From NCBI RefSeq assembly GCF_932294415.1, contig NC_065541.1, forward strand, positions 55,282,290 to 55,346,289: a stretch of 64,000 bases of DNA. Reading direction: 5' to 3'. A program made the translations under genes and the position numbers. The notes under the pieces were generated by a model that ran no database searches, was not told the DNA's origin, and saw only the letters and a program-made list of their open reading frames with translations. Below, piece after piece: positions 1 through 12,552 of the stretch (position 1 is the first letter of the stretch; each line of letters starts with the position of its first letter). This DNA is from Quercus robur. Its lineage: Eukaryota > Streptophyta > Magnoliopsida > Fagales > Fagaceae.

Positions 1-914
1 CTTAAATGTATTCTTTTCTAAACAATAATTAGTGATGATAAATATTAGTCATAGAAGTAATTATATCATTTGTTCTTATGATACTAGGCATAGATCTATA
101 AAAGAAACCATCTTACAACAAGTAACACGATTTGCATGGTATGGATTCTATGGAAGTTGATTGAAAATTCAAAACTCTTTTGTCAAAGCAATACCCCGTA
201 CTTCAAGTTAATAAGGATGGAACTTGGAAGTACCATTTTTTGGGCCAAAGGTTATTGACTTAAATATTGTATATTTTCTCTAGAAGAATCATCTATGAAT
301 GACAAATAAAACTTTGAATTTCGTTGATATACCTAATAAAAATTTATGTTCATGGATTTCAGTTAACATAACTCGTAAAATCTCTGATGGTTAAATAAGA
401 AATATGGGGTCCAATTCTCGTTTATACCAAAATCTAATTGATGTCTTGGTTTGATGATAGCCTTTTATCACTAGGAGTTGACTTTATAAGTTGAAACTTT
501 TTCAAAAAAAAAAATTATGTCCATTTGGTTATCTAATAATTTTCTATAGCTTTTTAGTTAAATATGATAAAAAAATAAATTTTAATAGCTTTTATACTAA
601 ATATGTGACAAAAAATTAAAATTAAGAAAAAAAAAAACCCAAAATGCTAAAATTTGTTGCCAAAGAAAGACATTGATTGTGGAATGTCAACCATCCCGAA
701 GTTTTGACCAGAAGCTAAAATGGTTTAAAACCACACATTAGCATTTTGATTTTTATCATAGTATACCAAAAAAAAAAAAAAATTTCAAACAAGAAAACTA
801 ACCTCATCTATCATGTGTTTCTATTTATTATTATTATTTATTTTTGACTTGCCAGATAATGACTACCTTCTTTTTTTTGAGACTACCTTCTAGATTGCTA
901 TTAAGTAATACCAA

Positions 915-953
<39 letters not shown>

Positions 954-1480
954 TTTCCCTTGAAACGACAAAGGATGCCTATTTCCATAGTTTATTCAAA
1001 CAATGATACATTGATACTATTCCCAATCCCATAGTTGGAAATTTTGGAATACTGACACTTTCTATTTCCAACTTTATCTATGTATGATCTCAATTAAAAT
1101 AAAACCCAGATGGCCAAATCCAATATCTTATTCCCACAACATTTCAATTCCAAAACAAAAAAATAATACATAAAATAAATAAATAAATAAAAACTTAATT
1201 TTCGTTCTCTCTCTCTCTCTCTTTTATAATACTCATGGATTCCAATTTTCAAACTCACCTAACAACCTCCATAAACCCTTAGATTCATTCACCCAAAAAA
1301 AAAAAAAAAAACAGGTAGAGTTAAGGTTGAGACAACCTTAAATTTTTTTTTTTTTTTCTACCTTAAAATTTGCTGTTCTGTTTTTCTGGAAAATGCACAT
1401 ATCGAATTTCCAGCTCAGTGATTGCGTGTAGATCGCGGCCTTTTGCTTTTGGAAATCACAGAAAAAAGGAAAAAAAAATC
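1..1480. other. AT-rich upstream region of the PAT14-like gene
   Basis: No coding sequence is recognised. The stretch holds A/T homopolymers, a (TA)n microsatellite at about 918-944 and a (CT)n tract at about 1206-1222, followed by a TATA-like TTTATAATA at about 1223-1231. That position would suit a promoter giving a 5' untranslated leader of about 290 bases for the gene starting at 1546. Promoter assignment is inference only. Confidence 0.5.
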
Positions 1481-1545
1481 ACGGAAAGCTAAAAAAGAAA
1501 GTACTATTTGTGTTTCGAATTGTACTTTTTGTTTTTGGTTCGAGT

Positions 1546-4500
1546 ATGCATAGATCTGGAGCTACGATGGCTTGGAACGTGTTCAAGTTCTGTACGGCTC
1601 TGCGTGGACTGGGCTCGATCATGATCCTTTTGGTTCTTGGGGTGGTGGGTGTCACCTACTACGCTGTCGTTTTGACTACTTATGGCCCTGCTTTGTATGA
1701 TGGTGGCCTCGATTCTCTCATTTCTGTTTCCATTTTGATCTTGTTCCATTGCTTGGTGAGTCGTCAATTACTGATCACTATTGAGCTTCCAATTTTTGTA
1801 AATTTTGAATCTTTTTGTTTTTTAGTTGATGGGTTTTGTAACATTTGTGCTTTCAAAATTGTTTCTTGATTGAACATTTGTTTTGACAAAAATGAAATAT
1901 TTTGTATGGAATTTAGCTTTCTAGGAAGTTACATAGTATTTGCTAATTGAATGTCATTAAATCTGAAGGCATTTTTTTTTTTTAGTGCATTTATGGTTAG
2001 AGATGAGAATGTTGTAAAAAAAAAAATGGTATCTGATTAGGATTATAGCTATATGGAAATGGAAGAAACCGACACTAAAAATGGAAACTTTGTAATGCTT
2101 AATGCAGTTGGCGATGCTATTATGGAGTTACTTTTCTGTTGTTTTGACGGATCCGGGTAGTGTTCCTCCTAATTGGAGGCCTGCTAATGATGAGGAGAGA
2201 GGGGAGGCCGACCCGTTGAATGGGTCGGAATTCATTAACTTGCCTGCAGATCCTACGAATCAGAGAATCCGGTTCTGTAGGAAGTGCAACCAGCTCAAAC
2301 CACCTCGGTGTCATCATTGCTCTGTTTGTGAGTCCCTACTACATAGAATTTCTTCATATGATTTAGTATTTATCATGGCATATGAAGTGAAATTGGTTTG
2401 TTTGATCAGGTGGGCGATGTGTGTTGAAGATGGACCATCATTGTGTGTGGGTTGTTAATTGTGTGGGGGCATTAAATTACAAGTATTTCCTTCTTTTCTT
2501 GGTATGTTTCTCTACTCCATAGTCCCTAAGATTATCAACAGGATGTTAATTGGGTGCATGTGTAATTACTAATAGGAAAATCTATATAAAAAAAAAAAAA
2601 AATTGATTGGTTTTTGCTCAGCTTTGGAAAATGCCATTTTCATAAAATAATAATACAAATCTGAAGTTATGTTTATTTTGTTTGTGCGACTGCATGACTC
2701 ATGTTTTCTTGACACTATAATCAAAAATATGAATTTGATCACTTTTCATTTGTAAAATGTCAATGCAGTTCTACACGTTTCTCGAGACAAGTCTTGTAAC
2801 ACTGTCATTACTTCCACATTTTATAGCATTCTTTAGTGATGGAGAAATACCTGGAACTCCTAGCACCCTTGCGACCACTTTCCTTGCCTTTGGTAAGGTC
2901 TAAGTAACCTGTATGTCTGACTTGTTTAATTAATTCTCTGTATTTCTATTTAACTGTTTTTGCTTTATTTGCAGTCCTAAATCTAGCTTTTGCATTGAGT
3001 GTTTTGGGGTTTCTGATCATGCACGTATCATTGGTGTCCGCCAACACCACAACAATTGAGGTGCTTTATTTTCCTTACCTTTATAGATACATTACACAAT
3101 CTTTTTCCCTTTTAATTTTTTAATTGGGCTGTGCTTTTATGCTACTTGCTTGAGATGCCAAAAGACTATGGACTTAGTCAAGCTGTTAGAGCAAAGTTAC
3201 ACATTTAGTAGTGATCTTGTGGGCATTTGGAAAAAACCTTAATTACATGGAGTGGCCTTTGTTGAATAAGAGCAACTTTGGCATGGTGTCATGAAGGCTA
3301 AATATGGGGAGCAGTGGGGTGATTGGTCTACGGTGATCATGAATAGACCTCATGGTTTTATCTCATGGAAAGGCATTTGGGCTGGTTGGAATGGATTTTC
3401 TGATTTTGTGTCTATTAGGGTGGGGAATGGCAAGAGAATCCAGTTTTGGCATAATGTATGGTGTGGAGATCAATCTTTACACATATTGTTTGTAGACTTA
3501 TATTCCACTGCAGTGGAGGACTATCTGTGCATTCGTTGATTATGTTTGGAGAGGATGGTAGAAGTGGGTGTTGGAACCTTAGATTTCTTAATGATTTCTA
3601 TGATTGGGAGCTAGAAGGGGAGAATGATCTGATGGATTTGCTTTACTCTGGATAGGTTGTAGAAAGAAATGAGAACTGCTTATTTTGGAATCCAAATGGG
3701 AAGGTGAAATTCAGTGTTTGGTCCTTTATGTTTGTGACGTGCACCTTTTTCTGTATTCGCTTGGGAAGGTGTTTGGGGCAGCAAGGTTCCGCTTTAGGTA
3801 GCTTTTTTTGTTTGGATAGCAGTTTTGAAATCTAGACTTGTTAGACAGAAGGTTTTTTGTTTTTGTTTTGAGAAGCTTGTTGAATGGAAGTCAGTGGTTG
3901 TTAATAGATGTGTAATGTGTAAGGGAAGTAGAGCACTGGCTGTTGCACTTTACTATTGCTAGGGAGCTGTGGTCTTTTGCATTCAGGCTTTTAGGGTACC
4001 TTGAGTAATGCAAGGCTAGGTAATTGATTTGTTGACTATTTGGAGAGGGGTTGTTGGACATCACCATAACAGGATAGTGTGGCAAGCTACTTTGCATTGC
4101 ATTATGTGGACCATAAATAGAGGAATTGCTGGACTTTTGAGAATAAAGAGCAATCTATTCAAGATATTAAAAATAGCTATTTGAGATCTATGTTTGAATA
4201 TTGTGCATCGATTTTTTGTTGTGGGGGAGGGGGGGGGGGGGGGGGAGGTGGTATCTTTATAGTTCTATTATTGATTTTTGGACCTCATGAGTGTCCATTT
4301 GTAATTCTTTAAGGGCGCTTGCATTTGAGCAATCCTTCTCTCTAATAAATTATTATCTTATCAAAAACAAATTGTACTAAGATACCATTCTGAAGCCCCT
4401 TATTAAGCAATGCTCTTCCTTAAGGAGAGGCTGCAGCAGATGTGTATTGTGTTGCTAATGGATTTATTGCAATGTGATCAGGCATATGAGAAGAAAACCT

Positions 4501-5453
4501 CTCCAAAATGGCGCTATGACCTTGGTCGAAAGAGGAATTTTGAACAGGTTGGTACAATTTACAACATATTGACATTCTGTTTAACATCTTCATAAAACTT
4601 AATCAACTGTTAAATTATATGGCGATATCTTCTCAAATTTGGTTGTAACTCACAGTTCTAATTAATATAAAGCTAGCATTGATGTATTATATTTGTTAGA
4701 ATTACTATGTTTTGAATGCCAGAAATTTCTGAAGTATATTGGGATGAATTATGAACGCATGAATGGAAAAACAGGACAGCCTTACTACCCTCTAAAAGGG
4801 GGAAAAGAAAGGGAATTTCCCATTAGTTATTGAAGTAATTGAGTAGCCAAATGATTAGGACAACAAACCTCAAAGCAGGAAAATTTTGACAGTATGGCCA
4901 AACTTCTTAGAGACTCCTAATTCATGTAATCTTTGCGTAATTGACTTGTAGCAAAACACGATAATGATTTTCCTCGGGACATGAATCTGTGATTACATGG
5001 CATCAGGATATGTTTCTTTAGAAATAGGAGAGTGGGGTGTAGTATTGATAGTCACGTATCATACATCTTTACACTTGCGTTTTTTTATAATGAACTCGCA
5101 TGGTAAGTACTGTCAAAATTTGAAATTAATGGTAAGAACTTAATCTTGGACCCGGCTTCCAAAATTTGAGGATGATGGATGTGGATACTTCTGTTTCTTC
5201 ACCACCTCTTGTTCCATTATCACCCATGGCATCTCATGATTCTTAATGCGTTTGTTTATTATTCTTTGATGTAAGAGGAACCATATGACTTTACTCTTAA
5301 ACGTTCATTTTTCTGTTTGTGTATTAGGTTTTTGGGACAGACCAACGATATTGGTTCATCCCTTCTTATTCGGAAGAAGATATTCGACGGATGCCTGCAC
5401 TGCAGGGGCTTGAATATCCATCAAAGCCTGACTTTGATTCCCAGGAGTTCTAA
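1546..5453 (+). CDS. DHHC-type protein S-acyltransferase (PAT14-like), 7 coding exons
   Basis: Protein S-acyltransferase, expected to attach palmitate to cysteines of membrane-associated proteins from a Golgi or endomembrane location. Coding exons read by eye: 1546-1755, 2108-2327, 2410-2501, 2769-2892, 2975-3060, 4482-4547 and 5328-5453. All junctions are GT-AG and the phases agree, giving 307 residues. The Cys-rich domain spans about residues 130-180, with the catalytic DHHC at 152-155. Two hydrophobic segments precede it (about 20-45 and 56-84) and two follow, the usual four-pass layout. The protein closely follows what I recall of Arabidopsis PAT14 (and its paralogue PAT13), including the start MHRSG and an end near PSKPDFDSQ. 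The start at 1546 was chosen on that homology; the same frame is open upstream without an ATG. A LINE fragment sits in the 1.4-kb intron between exons 5 and 6. The gene looks intact. Confidence 0.93.
3230..4372 (+). mobile_element. 5'-truncated LINE (plant L1-type) fragment in a PAT14 intron
   Basis: The segment at 3291-3537 translates to the C-terminal zf-RVT region typical of plant L1-type LINEs: a KAKYG start, a repeated W-G pattern, then [10 protein letters not shown] and W-G-D. The frame is broken by a stop near 3537 and resumes in another frame (about 3540-3655), so the copy is dead. The 3' end near 4372 carries the usual TTATCTTATCAAAAA-type A-rich tail. A G-run lies at about 4225-4246. 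The left edge is uncertain (about 3230). It lies in sense orientation relative to the host gene, away from both splice sites. Confidence 0.8.
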
Positions 5454-6056
5454 GAAACATTGGTGCAGTATCTCAAGAAATCCACTATTCACCCTTGTAA
5501 AAATAGATATGCAGCCTCCCGAACTGTTCCTTAACATCTTAATTAATTGGACAGCTTACAACTAATTGGGCTCCTAACACATTCAATCCCACGGGCATCT
5601 TGTTGTAGTGTAACAAAGGGGGTAAAGAGAGAGGAGAGGAAAAGAGGTGTATCAAGGGGGCTGATCAAAGGAAAAGCACATGGACAGCCGAATCAATGTC
5701 AGTGGCATCAACACGTTAGATACTGTTTATTTCATGTTTTTTATCATATCTTTTGGGAAGTTTGGGAACAGAAAGATAAGGGCTGCAAGTTTTTCAATGT
5801 CAGTGGCTTCAACACATGTTAGAGATGGCCGTTCCAGTGTATGCTTGTCAGTTATACATTCTTGTGAAATATCTAATTTCATACCATATTTATGCTTCCT
5901 TTATTCTTTGATATATGGATGTTGCTAATGGCATGAAGATTGTGCCGTTTACACCCATGTGTTATCCTCTATAAGTTCTTTCAAATGTGTGGACACTGGC
6001 AGAAATGTATTTTGATGGCATTCATACTGAGCAACTTGCATCGAGCTTAATGAGAC

Positions 6057-6112
<56 letters not shown>

Positions 6113-7089
6113 TGATATTGTCATTATTGGTGAATGTTTGTTACAGTTTCCTGAAAAGAACAAAGGATGGTTTCGAATAAGTCAACTTGATCTAGTACTC
6201 AACCATATAGTAAGTAAAGGATGGTTTCGACAAGATTGATAGTTGCCAACAGATTTTCAGCCTTCAAGCCAGACCATTATCAGGCGGTTGGCAAGCCTGA
6301 GTTGCCAATATATCTCCCTCTGCCACTGCCACCGCCACCCTCACCCTTCCTTCTTTTGGAGTCCACAAATTTGCAACTGTCAACACCTCTCTCTTTCTCT
6401 CATTTCAAGCTTCCATTTTTCCTCCCCTCTTCCTTTACTTATCTTCCTTGTCATTCGATTGTTAACCCCCACCCATCAAAACTGTTGTATCCAACCATTG
6501 TTCAGAAAACTTGAGTGGTTCAATTAGTTTGAAAGGCAATAGGTTTCTCCCCCACCTGAAATGGTTGGGTTTAATGGTGAGTTTACTACCTATCTAATTT
6601 CGACTGGCCCATGAATAGCCTTAGCTAGGATCGTTGGGTGAGTGGTAAGTGACTATGAAGATTTTATTGGTGTAGAAAGTCATTGGTTCCCACAAAATGA
6701 TAGCCTTAGCTAGGATCATTGAGTGAATGGTAAGTGACAATGAAGATTTCATTGGTGTAGAAAGTCAGTGACCCACAAAATAATCTTAGGTAGGCAAAGA
6801 CGGACAACGAACAACCTTTTTTTTTTTTTTTTGGTGAAGACAACGAACAACTTTTAATTCACTTATTACTTTGTTTTTAAGAGAGAGAGAGCCTTAAGTA
6901 ATTTCAAATTAAGCAGCCATAAAACATGTTGGTTTTCTATTTTTTATTATGAGTTCTATTCTTTTCTCTATTTTAGAAGAATGCTAGCCTACTTGTACCT
7001 TGTTATCGGATAACGTTTTAATGGTTAACATTTTGATATCACTATTTTTTTTTTTTTTTTTTTTTTTTTTATAAACAAAAAAATCTTGA
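5454..7089. other. 3' untranslated/intergenic region with long poly-T tracts
   Basis: This follows the PAT14-like stop codon. It contains an uninterrupted T run of about 48 bases (6059-6107), a second T run near 7045-7070 and a two-copy tandem repeat (listed separately). Short open frames near 5547-5822 and 6221-6527 are proline/serine-rich or low complexity and match no family I recognise. No gene is called. Confidence 0.6.
6611..6787. repeat. Two-copy tandem repeat, period 85 bp
   Basis: The segment starting ATAGCCTTAGCTAGGATC at 6615 recurs at 6700. The copies differ by a handful of substitutions and small indels; each runs through TGAAGAT, ATTGGTGTAGAAAGTCA and CCCACAAAAT. It is non-coding and flanked by simple sequence. 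Confidence 0.85.
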
Positions 7090-7667
7090 TGTTTTGCTTA
7101 CAAAATGCTAAGAAGAATGGGGGGTGGACTTTCAAATTGGGAAGGGGTGTTCATGGGTGTGGTTTGTGGAGAAGTATTCGGATGGGTTGTGAAGTTTTTA
7201 GCAAAAACATCCAATTTAAGGTTGGGTTGGGGAATAGAGTGAAATTTTGGACAGACCGGTAGTGTGGAGATCTTTCTCTCCATTTGGCTTTTCCGATCTT
7301 GTACAATTTTGCTGTAAACAGAGCGGCTTTTGTATACTCATCTTTGATATGCCAAGGAGCGTGGGAGAGAGAACTTGGGATGTTCGTTTCATTTGGGGTC
7401 CTAATGATTGGGAGGCGAATGTGATGAATGATTTCCTCTAATTCTTGGCATCCAATTTACCTTCAATGACTGATAGATCTTGTATGAGATGGAAATTGAC
7501 GAAGAACGGGGAATTTAATATCCGCTCGTTTTATCATAAATTACACAGTTCTTCTTCAGTTGTTTTTCCTTAGAAAGGTGTTTGGAAGGTTAAACCATCC
7601 CGGTGTGTCTCTTTCTTTGTTTGGACAGCCGTATGGAATAGGATTCTCACGAGACATAACTTGCAGG

Positions 7668-8501
7668 CACTGGCGGCTCCACATGTAAGCCAAGGTGGTC
7701 ACAGGACCACCCTGACTTGCACTTGACTCGCAAAAAATTGTATATATACACTTGCTAAAAAAAATATTATATGCTAAAACAACTTATTGTGATCATCCTA
7801 ATAAAAATGTTGAACATCCTAATTTGAGAATTACAAAAATTTGGGTTTAACAAAAATAAGAGTAATGTTACATTCACAACATTTTTACAATAATTTTACA
7901 ACAAATTCAATGTAGTAAGCTGTTACTAATTCTAATTTAACCCAAATACCGATATTATTTTTTTATCCACCAATAATAGTTTTTTGCATAAGATTTATTG
8001 TAAAAATATTGTGAACGTAGCATTACTCTAAAATTAATTCTCTCCCCCCAACATACTTCATGATCCCTTTTATAAATTTAAAAAAAAAATCTTAAATAAC
8101 AACAATAAATACTAGCTCAAATAACAACATATATAAATCAAACAAAAATAAGACAAGACCAAACAACAACAAGCGAACAAATTATTTAACAAAAAGCCTA
8201 TTATAAAACAAAAAGATAAAAATTGCTAATCATTTAAATTTGTAGATTGTACAACCTATTCAATAAAATAATCCCTAATTTCATTTTTCCTTAAAAAATA
8301 GTACTAAGAAAAATATTGTGGTTATGAGTTCTCTTTGATGGTGATGATAATTATACTCTTTTTGGCTTTGCAAACAATTTTGCTCTCCTTAGTGATTTGA
8401 CTTGCAATTGTAGAAAATATTCAAGTTATCGCTTTATAAGATTTTGTATAATTAAAATTTCTTAGTGACCACCCTAAAAAATATTCTTAGAGCCGCCACT
8501 G
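7668..8501. mobile_element. Non-autonomous hAT-type element (834 bp) inside the LINE
   Basis: The ends are inverted: CACTGGCGGCTC at the left and GAGCCGCCACTG at the right, with further inverted similarity around GGTGGTCAC / GTGACCACC. The flanks are CTTGCAGG (7660-7667) and CTTGTGGG (8502-8509), a degenerate 8-bp target duplication as expected for hAT transposons. No transposase frame is present. The interior is AT-rich and itself contains a MITE at 7860-8028. Confidence 0.75.
7860..8028. mobile_element. Harbinger/Tourist-like MITE (169 bp) nested in the hAT element
   Basis: The inverted ends are about 35 bp: left GAGTAATGTTACATTCACAA, right complement GAGTAATGCTACGTTCACAA, both continuing into TTTTTACAATAA. 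It is flanked by TAA on both sides (7857-7859 and 8029-8031), which suits PIF/Harbinger-type insertion. It has no coding capacity. Confidence 0.75.
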
Positions 8502-9031
8502 CTTGTGGGTTAGGGGTATTGATTTCGTTGATTGGTGTATTATGTGTCGTCGTTATGGGGAGATAATGGATCATTTGTTGTTACATTGTGTGAAGGCTTA
8601 TCGGCTGTGAAACTTTGTCTTTAATACTTTTGGAATTTCGTGGGTTCTCTCACATTCAGTGACAGATTTTCTATTTGGTTGGTGGAATTGGTTGGGGAAG
8701 CATTCATCTTACATTTGGAATTTAGTTTCCTTATGCTTGATGTGGTGTATTTGGAGGAAACGAAATCGGCGAACTTTTAAGGACTTAGATAGATTCGATG
8801 ACCAATTGTTTACTCTCTTTTCTTGTTCCCTTTTTTATTGGTCTAGAGGTTGGGGACTCGCATCTAGTGATTCTCTCCCTTTGCGCCTTAGCTCTCTCTT
8901 CCATTGTAATTAGTGCTTCTTTTACATTCTTGTTTTTCTATCTTTTTTTGTTCTTTTTGTTATGCTTTGTGCTAATTTGCATTTAGCAGTTTTTTGAATA
9001 TACATCTTTCTTACCTATAAAAAAATAAATA

Positions 9032-9363
9032 AAAAAGGCTAAGCTACAATATTTGTTTCCCTTTCAAAATAATCTAATCTTAAAAATATCAATTTTTAAA
9101 AGGACATCATTTACTAAATCAACCCCTAACTTTAAAACAAAAAGATACTAGTTCTCATATTAGGATCTTCTAAAAAATTAAATTTTAGGATTATTTTAAC
9201 AATTTTTTTTTAAACTCCTATCAATCAAATTAAAAATAAATGGGCATCACCATTTTTAAATTTTGATAACAAAAATTACTCAAGAACTCTAAAGAATTTT
9301 AATTAATATTTTATAATATGGGACGGAGTAACAACCTTATATTAGTAGGTTCTAGTTAGTTTG
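9032..9363. other. AT-rich gap between LINE tail and LTR retrotransposon
   Basis: No gene. The stretch GGGACGGAGTA near 9320-9330 resembles one end of a Stowaway MITE like that at 49251, but no matching left end is visible, so only a decayed remnant can be suggested. Confidence 0.3.
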
Positions 9364-9840
9364 TGATGGAACACAAATCCGTCAGTGAGTGAGCAGATGG
9401 AATCACCCGTGGAATGTGAAGGTTTGCTCGACGAGGGACACCGGTGTGGCGCCTGCCACAAAGTCTCCGATGCCAAAGTTAGGATCACAGTAAAACACAA
9501 TAAAGAAATAATAGATAGTTTCAGAGTATTTTTGCATATATCCGTTTCTGTTGGTTGTGTGAAAGTTTTATACCTGAGGCCATAAGGGCTAGCCGTTGAG
9601 GCTGTTAATGCTTTCTTTTGTAACGCACCTGGCCAGTAATGAGACTTTTAATATGCCCTCCAACGGTCTTCTTGGTCGATTTGGTAACTGCTCGGATCAT
9701 TGATTGATCGCATTGAATAACTCTCTGCCTTCGTCAGTGATGATGGCTTCCTTCGTTGTTTCTGATTACTTCGTCATGGATGATTCTCCCGTCAGTAATG
9801 TTATGTTCGTCAGCTGGATGTAGAGTCGTCATTCCCGTCA
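9364..9840 (-). repeat. 3' LTR of the Tat element
   Basis: 477 bp, identical by eye to the copy at 18546-19022. On the plus strand it starts TGATGGAACACAAATCC and ends TCATTCCCGTCA. The purine-rich tract just inside (complement of 9841-9860, with a run of six G) fits a polypurine tract adjacent to a 3' LTR. Confidence 0.95.
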
Positions 9841-9946
9841 GTTGCCCCCCAGGTTCTGGGGTCGTCGGTGACCCGTCATGACGATCACAGAAGATGAAAA
9901 GTTTTTCTTGTGACTCTTTGGGGTTCTGTTCCGCCTTTAATGCTTA

Positions 9947-12552
9947 GTGGCGGCGCTACACGCAATCATGGCCACGTGGCGCTTGATGGTCTGTGGAATT
10001 AATGGCATGACCCTTGGGTTTCCCGCTGGTTTTTCAATCGTTTTTGACCCACATTTAAAACTTCTCCTTTTCAACTTTTCGTTTATTTCTCAGAGAGCAA
10101 AAGCAAACCAATTTTTTAGTGATACTCTGAATACTTTGAGGCTTCCTTTCTTCTCCGATTTGCCTTGCGCTGCTTTCTGCCGTTCCGCCATTGGAGGTAC
10201 GTTCTTCTTTCCTTTTTCTTTCTTCTTTTTCTTCTTTTACTGTATAATTTCTGATTTGCTATTCCCTTTTCGCTTCTATTCTGGTGTTGGCTTTTGTTTT
10301 TCTTTTGGGGTTTCAGTTTCGTACCTTGTTTTCCTTTTGATTTCTGTATTTTCCATGGTTGATAGCTTAGAAGTTAGGATAGCTTGCCCGTCGATCTCCT
10401 TCCTTTTTGCGCGTCTAGGGGGGTCTTTGGGTACTTACCCTTTTTTAGAAAATTTTGTGTACGAAGGCAATAGTCTGAGCGTCGTTTTGAGTGATTTGTT
10501 GCCGTTGCTCCGTCAATCGCTAAATTGGTTTGAGGGTTTAGGAGGGAGAAGATTAATGTCTGAGGTTAGGTCTAGTGACCTCGAGACTGGGCTATCGTCC
10601 AGTGGTGGCCCGGCTGAAGGAGATACCGCCGTCTCTGGTTCTCGAGAGGTTAGGGCTTTTTATGCCCTTAGGGAGATTTGTGGTCTGGATGACGAGACCG
10701 TAAATAGATTTAAGGATAGGTTTCAATTTCCGTCTAGGGTTCGTGTTCGTCGTCCTAGGGAAGAAGATAGGGCTTGTCACTTCTTTCCAGGCGAAATATG
10801 CTTTTATGAGTCAGCCTTCACCTGTGGGCTTAGGTTCCCCGTCCACCCGTTCCTGATGGAACTTTTAGATCATTTTGGTATAGCCCCTGGACAGCTCATG
10901 CCAAATTCGTGGAGGATCGTCATCAACTGTATGCAAATATGGTTGGCCTCCAACGGGGATATGATCAGGATAGGTGAGCTCACCTACCTGTATCGTTTGA
11001 AAGAGTCTAAAGAGTGGGGGTATTACGAATTAGTCCCTTGGGAGAGAAAGATTAGGATCGTCAAGGGATTGCCCTCGTCATTCAGGTATTGGAAGTCGCG
11101 CTTTTTCTTTGTGTCTGGGGACGACTTCGAGACCCAATCTAGCAGTGATTGGGGTGATATCCCGAGGTTGCTCCGTCGGTGGGGAACCCCGACCTTAGGT
11201 GCGTCAGTATTTCTCCCCGTTGTTTCAATCTTGCCAATTTTGAAGTTCTGATCTTGCTGACTTCTTTGTTTCTTTGTTTGGTATAGTTAAGAGACGGCCT
11301 GGGCTGAAGAGACGATATAAGGAACGCATAGAGACCGCCATCGGGTACGCTGAGACGATTGAGAGCTGGGACGAGCTGGTTGACCCTCGATCTCTTGCGT
11401 TTTACAACCTTGGTCCTGACCCATCTCCTTTCGTTCTTCGTCAGCTTGGCATTGAAGGCAAAAAGAGTAAGTTTTAACTTCGTCAATGCTGATTCCCCTT
11501 ATGTATAACTTCGTCAATGCTGATTCCCCTTACGTATACTTAAGCAATTTTTTGACACACTTTCTTCTTGCAGAGATGACGACAAAGTTCAACAAGGACA
11601 TGTATGCAAAGATGAGGTCAAAGAAGGACGAACCCCTGTCCAATTTGGGAAAGAAGACTGTGCGAGTCACCGGGAAGGGTCCTGCTCCCATCCCGCTCAG
11701 CATCGTTCCTTCAATAGCTTCTGAGACGACGAGGACTGCCTCCCCGGCCGTTTCAATAGAAGAGATTCCTACTCCCGGCTCCAAAAGGCCGCGCGTGGTT
11801 GGCAAAGGAAAGGAGAAGACTGATATTCGTTCATCCACAATATGGGATGACGAGTCACTAGCCGTGGAAAGAGCTCACGAGGTCGTTACTTCAGCGGACT
11901 TGAAGGCTCTATCTGACTTGTCCTTAAACGATGTGGCTTCTCGTCACGTCCACAAACTTGTCCAGGTGTGGGGTTCTTCCCTCTTCATCTTTTTTTTTTT
12001 TTTTTTTTTTTTTATAGACGACTTCATAATTTCCTCCAGGTGCTGGGAGAGAGTATCCATATCACCGCTGAGTACCTCACTCAAGGGGCCAAAGTGGCGT
12101 CTCTGGCAACCCGGATGGAGGCTCTGGAGAAGGAGAACTCAGACCTGAGGACGAACCTGATCACTTCTATGGACGAGGCCACGACATTGAAGGAGAAGGT
12201 CAAGGTGCTGGAGGACGACCTCAGAGTTGAGCGCGGGTTGACTCAGGAGAAGGACGAGCAACTTCTGGCAGCCAAGGAGAAACTAGTGACCATCGCCGCT
12301 CGATCCGTGGAGGCTTTCCAGACCACTGACGAGTACAATACCGTGCTCTTCAGCTTGTATTTTAAAGGATTTGAGCTTCTCCGGAGGTACATGATCAAGC
12401 ATCCTTCTGGAGTCAACCTGGAGAGCCTGGATTTGGAGGAGGTGGACAAGGAAATGGCCCTGGAGGAGGCGGCTTCGTCTTCTGCCCCCGGTGATGATGC
12501 TCCCGAACCTGTTGCTGACGTGCCGGCCAGTGAAGGCACAGCTGATGCTTGA
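9947..12552 (+). CDS. Antisense additional gene of the Tat element (putative 'gypsy-type transposon' domain protein)
   Basis: This gene lies between pol and the 3' LTR and reads opposite to gag-pol. It appears as about four coding blocks separated by short GT-AG introns with T-rich ends; extra spliced ORFs of this kind are known in the Tat lineage. The first block (to about 11200) resembles the plant domain annotated as 'putative gypsy type transposon' (Pfam Transposase_28 family, from memory), with conserved W/F/P-rich stretches such as FPVHPFLMELL. The middle is Ser/Thr/Pro- and Lys-rich. The last block (about 12040-12552) is predicted coiled coil (ALEKENSDL, TLKEKVKVLEDDL) ending in an acidic Ala/Glu-rich tail. 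Function is unknown. The exact start and splice sites are uncertain, and the N-terminal part of the first open frame may be leader sequence. Confidence 0.65.

Larger units (their letters stand above)
7090..9031 (+). mobile_element. 5'-truncated LINE fragment, split by a hAT-type insertion
   Basis: Left part 7090-7667 and right part 8502-9031 together look like the C-terminal end of a plant LINE ORF2. The left part has the zf-RVT-like VGLGNRVKFW motif; the right part has W-x-W and CLMWCIWRKRNRRTF, typical of the last 100 residues. In-frame stops and shifts are present (for example the stop after FWTDR near 7258), so the copy is non-functional. It ends in CTTACCTATAAAAAAATAAA. A possible imperfect target duplication is AATGCTAAG at the left edge and AAGGCTAAG after the tail. 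It is interrupted at 7668 by the element described next. Confidence 0.8.

Noticed and set aside
6221-6527. Two overlapping 94-97-codon frames rich in Pro, Ser and Leu
   Set aside because: They arise from a C/T-rich intergenic stretch, overlap in two frames, and resemble no protein family.
9385-9585. 66-codon frame present identically in both LTRs
   Set aside because: It is identical because the LTRs are identical; it has no recognisable motif and lies across the LTR's expected signals.
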